Shown in pieces: positions 62,164 through 64,000 of a stretch of DNA of 64,000 nt. This DNA comes from Sphingobacteriales bacterium (GTDB taxonomy: Bacteria > Bacteroidota > Bacteroidia > Chitinophagales > UBA2359): contig JADKCK010000007.1 in the NCBI GenBank assembly GCA_016718845.1, positions 1 through 64,000 on the forward strand. Reading direction: 5' to 3'. Under the pieces are notes generated by a model, which saw only the letters and a program-made list of their open reading frames with translations, did not search any database and was not told the origin of the DNA. Numbering within the stretch: the stretch's first letter is position 1; each line of letters begins with the position of its first letter. The translations under genes were made by a program, and so were the position numbers.

Positions 62164-62706
62164 ATGAAAAAAATTATTTATGCGCTGATATTAGCGCTGG
62201 TTGTGGTAAGCGGACTGGTATTTGCAAATCGTGAAATTAAAAATGAAACTTCTAAAAAACCAGCCCCAAAGCCACTCTCTGCTGCTGAAATGAAAGCCGA
62301 ATTGAAAAAATGGGAGGCTACCCCTGATGGTATAGAGTTCAAAAAATGGGAAGCGTCTCCCGAAGGTAAAAAAGTGCTTGCCGATGCTGCTAAAATAAAT
62401 AACCAGATAAGTGCTTCTACCAATATGGAGGCTGTTGTAACCTCTCTTTCTCTTCCGCTAGGCTCACGATTAGGTTTCGGAGTGATGGTCAGGATTAATG
62501 GCGACGATTATATTCTTAGTTTTGGGCCGGAAAAGTCTAATGAATTTCAGCAATTGCATAGCCTGAAAGTTAACGACAAAATAATTATTAGAAGCCATAG
62601 CGTATCGTACGCACCCAAGTATTCATATCCAATAGTAGCCGGCGACTATGTAGAACGAGATAGTAAAATAATTTATAAACGTGCACCTCGCAAAGGCGGT
62701 TGCTAA
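62164..62706 (+). CDS. Exported protein of unknown function
   Basis: 180 residues with signal peptide MKKIIYALILALVVVSGLVFA. Next comes a short tandem duplication (KKWEATPDGIEF, KKWEASPEGKKV, about 46-70), a middle helical part, and a C-terminal domain VMVRINGDDYILSFGPEKS...VNDKIIIRSHSVSYAPKYSYPIVAGDYVERD that looks like an OB-fold or small barrel. No family recognised. Ends RAPRKGGC. Follows the response regulator by 13 bp and may be in the same operon. Confidence 0.75.
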   Translation: MKKIIYALILALVVVSGLVFANREIKNETSKKPAPKPLSAAEMKAELKKWEATPDGIEFKKWEASPEGKKVLADAAKINNQISASTNMEAVVTSLSLPLGSRLGFGVMVRINGDDYILSFGPEKSNEFQQLHSLKVNDKIIIRSHSVSYAPKYSYPIVAGDYVERDSKIIYKRAPRKGGC

Positions 62707-62957
62707 GTAAATAAATTATGAAATACATTCACATATATACTTTATTGACCATCACGGATTTTAAAAGTAAAGAGGGAGATAATTAGCTACTGCATGAGAA
62801 GCGAGAAAAAACAACGAACCGCTAACATGGGGTTTTGCAACAGTGGGGCTGGACGGAAGAACCATCAAGAGGTATACGCAATTCAGCTTCAGTTCAAGCC
62901 TCATGGAATTCTATTTCCCCACCTTCGAAACCCAAAACATTTCTTCTCCATGCTAAG

Positions 62958-63049
62958 TATCCAACAACATAAAACGCCCTACCAATCATGGTAGGGCGTT
63001 TTTTTTAGCCTAATTCGCGGCTTCGGAGAAAAACAAATTGATTTCAAAC
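62958..63049 (+). repeat. Terminator-bearing repeat, copy 2
   Basis: TATCCAACA...AACGCCCTACC/GGTAGGGCGTT hairpin, T-run, AGCCTAATTCGCGGCTTCGG, AAACAAATTGATTTCAAAC. Matches 57068-57156. Confidence 0.9.
62973..63006 (+). terminator. Terminator hairpin, second copy
   Basis: Same 11-bp stem and AATCAT loop as at 57081, followed by six or more T's. Would end the kinase-regulator-exported protein unit. Confidence 0.9.
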
Positions 63050-63206
63050 AATCGCCATCAGGAGTTATCAGCGCTATTAAAACCAATTCCATCTAAAATA
63101 ACTTTTTCCTGTATCGCTAAATAAAAATCCATCTTCATCCGTATCCTAAATAACGCTACAATAGCGTAATGCGTAACATAAGTTACTCATTCGTAATGTG
63201 TAAAAA

Positions 63207-64000
63207 CTAATCTGCCTTCACCATTTTAAGGTTTGCAATTACTTTGTGGTTACTCGACAATTGCACGTAATAAACACCTGTTGGTAATTGATTGGTAAAT
63301 ATGGTTAAGGTTTCGGCAGGATTTGGCTCTGTCCATTGTTGTATGGTTTGCCCCAACAAATTGCTAATTTGCACTTGCACCTCGCTAAAAGTATCACCTA
63401 AGTTCACCGTTAGTGCATCGTTAACAGGGTTTGGGTAAAACGATACTTGTTTGTTGTTTATCGTTTCGTTACCCAAAGCTTCTTGGGGTATTTGTGGCAT
63501 GTCGTTGCACCCTATATCCCAAAGTTGCGTGTCCCACAATACCTGATTTTTAGATTGATGGCAAATAAGCGAAGAATAATAAAAAGGTAAAGCATAATCA
63601 AAGGTACTCAACGAATCGCAACCAACGCCTTCTATCCAGTTGTAGTGAACTGGCTCCAAATCTGGCTCAAACGGCGATACATACGCTAAGTTAATACGTC
63701 GTCGCCACGAGCCATCTTGCAATTGTACTTGGTCTATGGCAGTTACGGTTTGCGGTATAGTATAGTTTAAATCTTGGTAGATAAATACATCGCCTACCGA
63801 CAACGAAAAATCGTAAATCATCCGCTCGGTTTGTGTATAAATATCGTACACAAAAACCTGTTTTTCTGCCAAATCTTCGCGGGCATAAAAGTAATCATAT
63901 CCTCCCCAATCCGATTCGGATTTAATTTTTTTGTAACTTGTTGTACCAATAAGTGTATCTTGGTCGGTAACACTTTGGATACTTATCCACATGCCACAAC
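63207..64000 (-). CDS. Secreted protein with T9SS type A sorting domain (3' part, 5' end outside the window)
   Basis: Frame open to the window edge; 261+ residues visible. The visible N-terminal part, with DTLIGTTSYKKIKSES and YNWIEGVGCDS, is a strand-rich domain often seen in proteins of unknown function with such sorting tails. The last ~75 residues, VSFYPNPVNDALTVNLGD...IQISNLLGQTIQQW...LPTGVYYVQLSSNHKVIANLKMVKAD, are the type IX secretion C-terminal sorting domain (TIGR04183 type), implying export and surface anchoring or release. No T9SS machinery genes in the window. Confidence 0.88.
   Translation of the reverse strand, partial: CGMWISIQSVTDQDTLIGTTSYKKIKSESDWGGYDYFYAREDLAEKQVFVYDIYTQTERMIYDFSLSVGDVFIYQDLNYTIPQTVTAIDQVQLQDGSWRRRINLAYVSPFEPDLEPVHYNWIEGVGCDSLSTFDYALPFYYSSLICHQSKNQVLWDTQLWDIGCNDMPQIPQEALGNETINNKQVSFYPNPVNDALTVNLGDTFSEVQVQISNLLGQTIQQWTEPNPAETLTIFTNQLPTGVYYVQLSSNHKVIANLKMVKAD

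Larger units (their letters stand above)
62707..63206. other. Intergenic stretch with degenerate spacer X3 and terminator repeat
   Basis: GCTAACATGGGG at 62821 and CAACAGTGGGGCTG continue as in X1 (CCAACATGGG, AAGTGGGGGCTG). The 3' arm is decayed: TCCATGCTAAG instead of TTCGTTA. The terminator-bearing repeat copy 2 follows. A 66-residue ORF at 62794 runs through it and is rejected. Confidence 0.6.

Noticed and set aside
62794..62994. 66-residue ORF
   Set aside because: Runs across spacer X3 and into the terminator hairpin.

Overview
The window comes from an AT-rich member of the Bacteroidota, most likely a free-living Chitinophagia/Saprospiria-type lineage. Three things point there. Promoters match the Bacteroidota -7 box TAnnTTTG, seen as TATCTTTG or TACCTTTG ahead of many genes, sometimes with TTTG 19 bp upstream. 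A C-terminal type IX secretion sorting domain closes the window. Several families are typical of the phylum (DUF4293, DUF4292, MbnP-like lipoprotein, short AtpC, split atpDC). No rRNA, tRNA, CRISPR array, complete insertion sequence or prophage was seen.

Layout. 1-6.2 kb is accessory: 105-bp tandem repeats, a 1565-residue SF1 helicase with a C-terminal Vsr/DUF559-like nuclease fold, then 168-bp repeats running into an array of 21-bp repeats. 6.2-12.8 kb holds a lipoprotein and three paralogous GH73 glucosaminidase/LysM proteins, split by a 1.35-kb gap with a MITE-like palindrome and a possible 40-residue ORF. 13-55.7 kb is mostly housekeeping: O-methyltransferase, rny, recR, two parvulin chaperones, atpD and atpC, cysS, a GT4 glycosyltransferase, a serine beta-lactamase-like protein, an ABC-F ATPase, a UDP-sugar dehydrogenase, adenine deaminase, a cystathionine gamma-synthase-family enzyme, tatA, a cell-envelope cluster (dut, sugar nucleotidyltransferase, TPR protein, DUF4292 lipoprotein, EnvC-like), gamma-glutamyltransferase, a RelE-type toxin-antitoxin locus and smc. 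55.7-63.2 kb is a second accessory zone of small single-gene units (DUF2004, SRPBCC, VOC, response regulators, a CHASE3 histidine kinase, an exported protein) separated by long non-coding palindromic segments. 63.2 kb to the end is the 3' part of a secreted protein with a T9SS sorting signal.

How the genes work together. The genes at 48.6-42.2 kb on the minus strand look like one envelope/division operon in which the nucleotidyltransferase carries a single-base frameshift and a truncated PD-(D/E)XK transposase-like remnant has been inserted. The two PPIases at 17-21 kb are divergent periplasmic chaperones for outer-membrane proteins. The histidine kinase and the response regulator directly after it form a likely pair, but that regulator has no canonical start codon.

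The most unusual features are: (1) the 56-63 kb cassette-like array, with TAACG...CGTTA-bounded palindromic spacers, a shared leader motif and a duplicated 190-bp promoter segment; (2) a six-copy dispersed two-hairpin repeat with two subtypes; (3) dut and the ABC-F gene sharing the same TATCTTTGCCCCATG start, implying leaderless transcripts; (4) two genes broken by apparent one-base homopolymer deletions.
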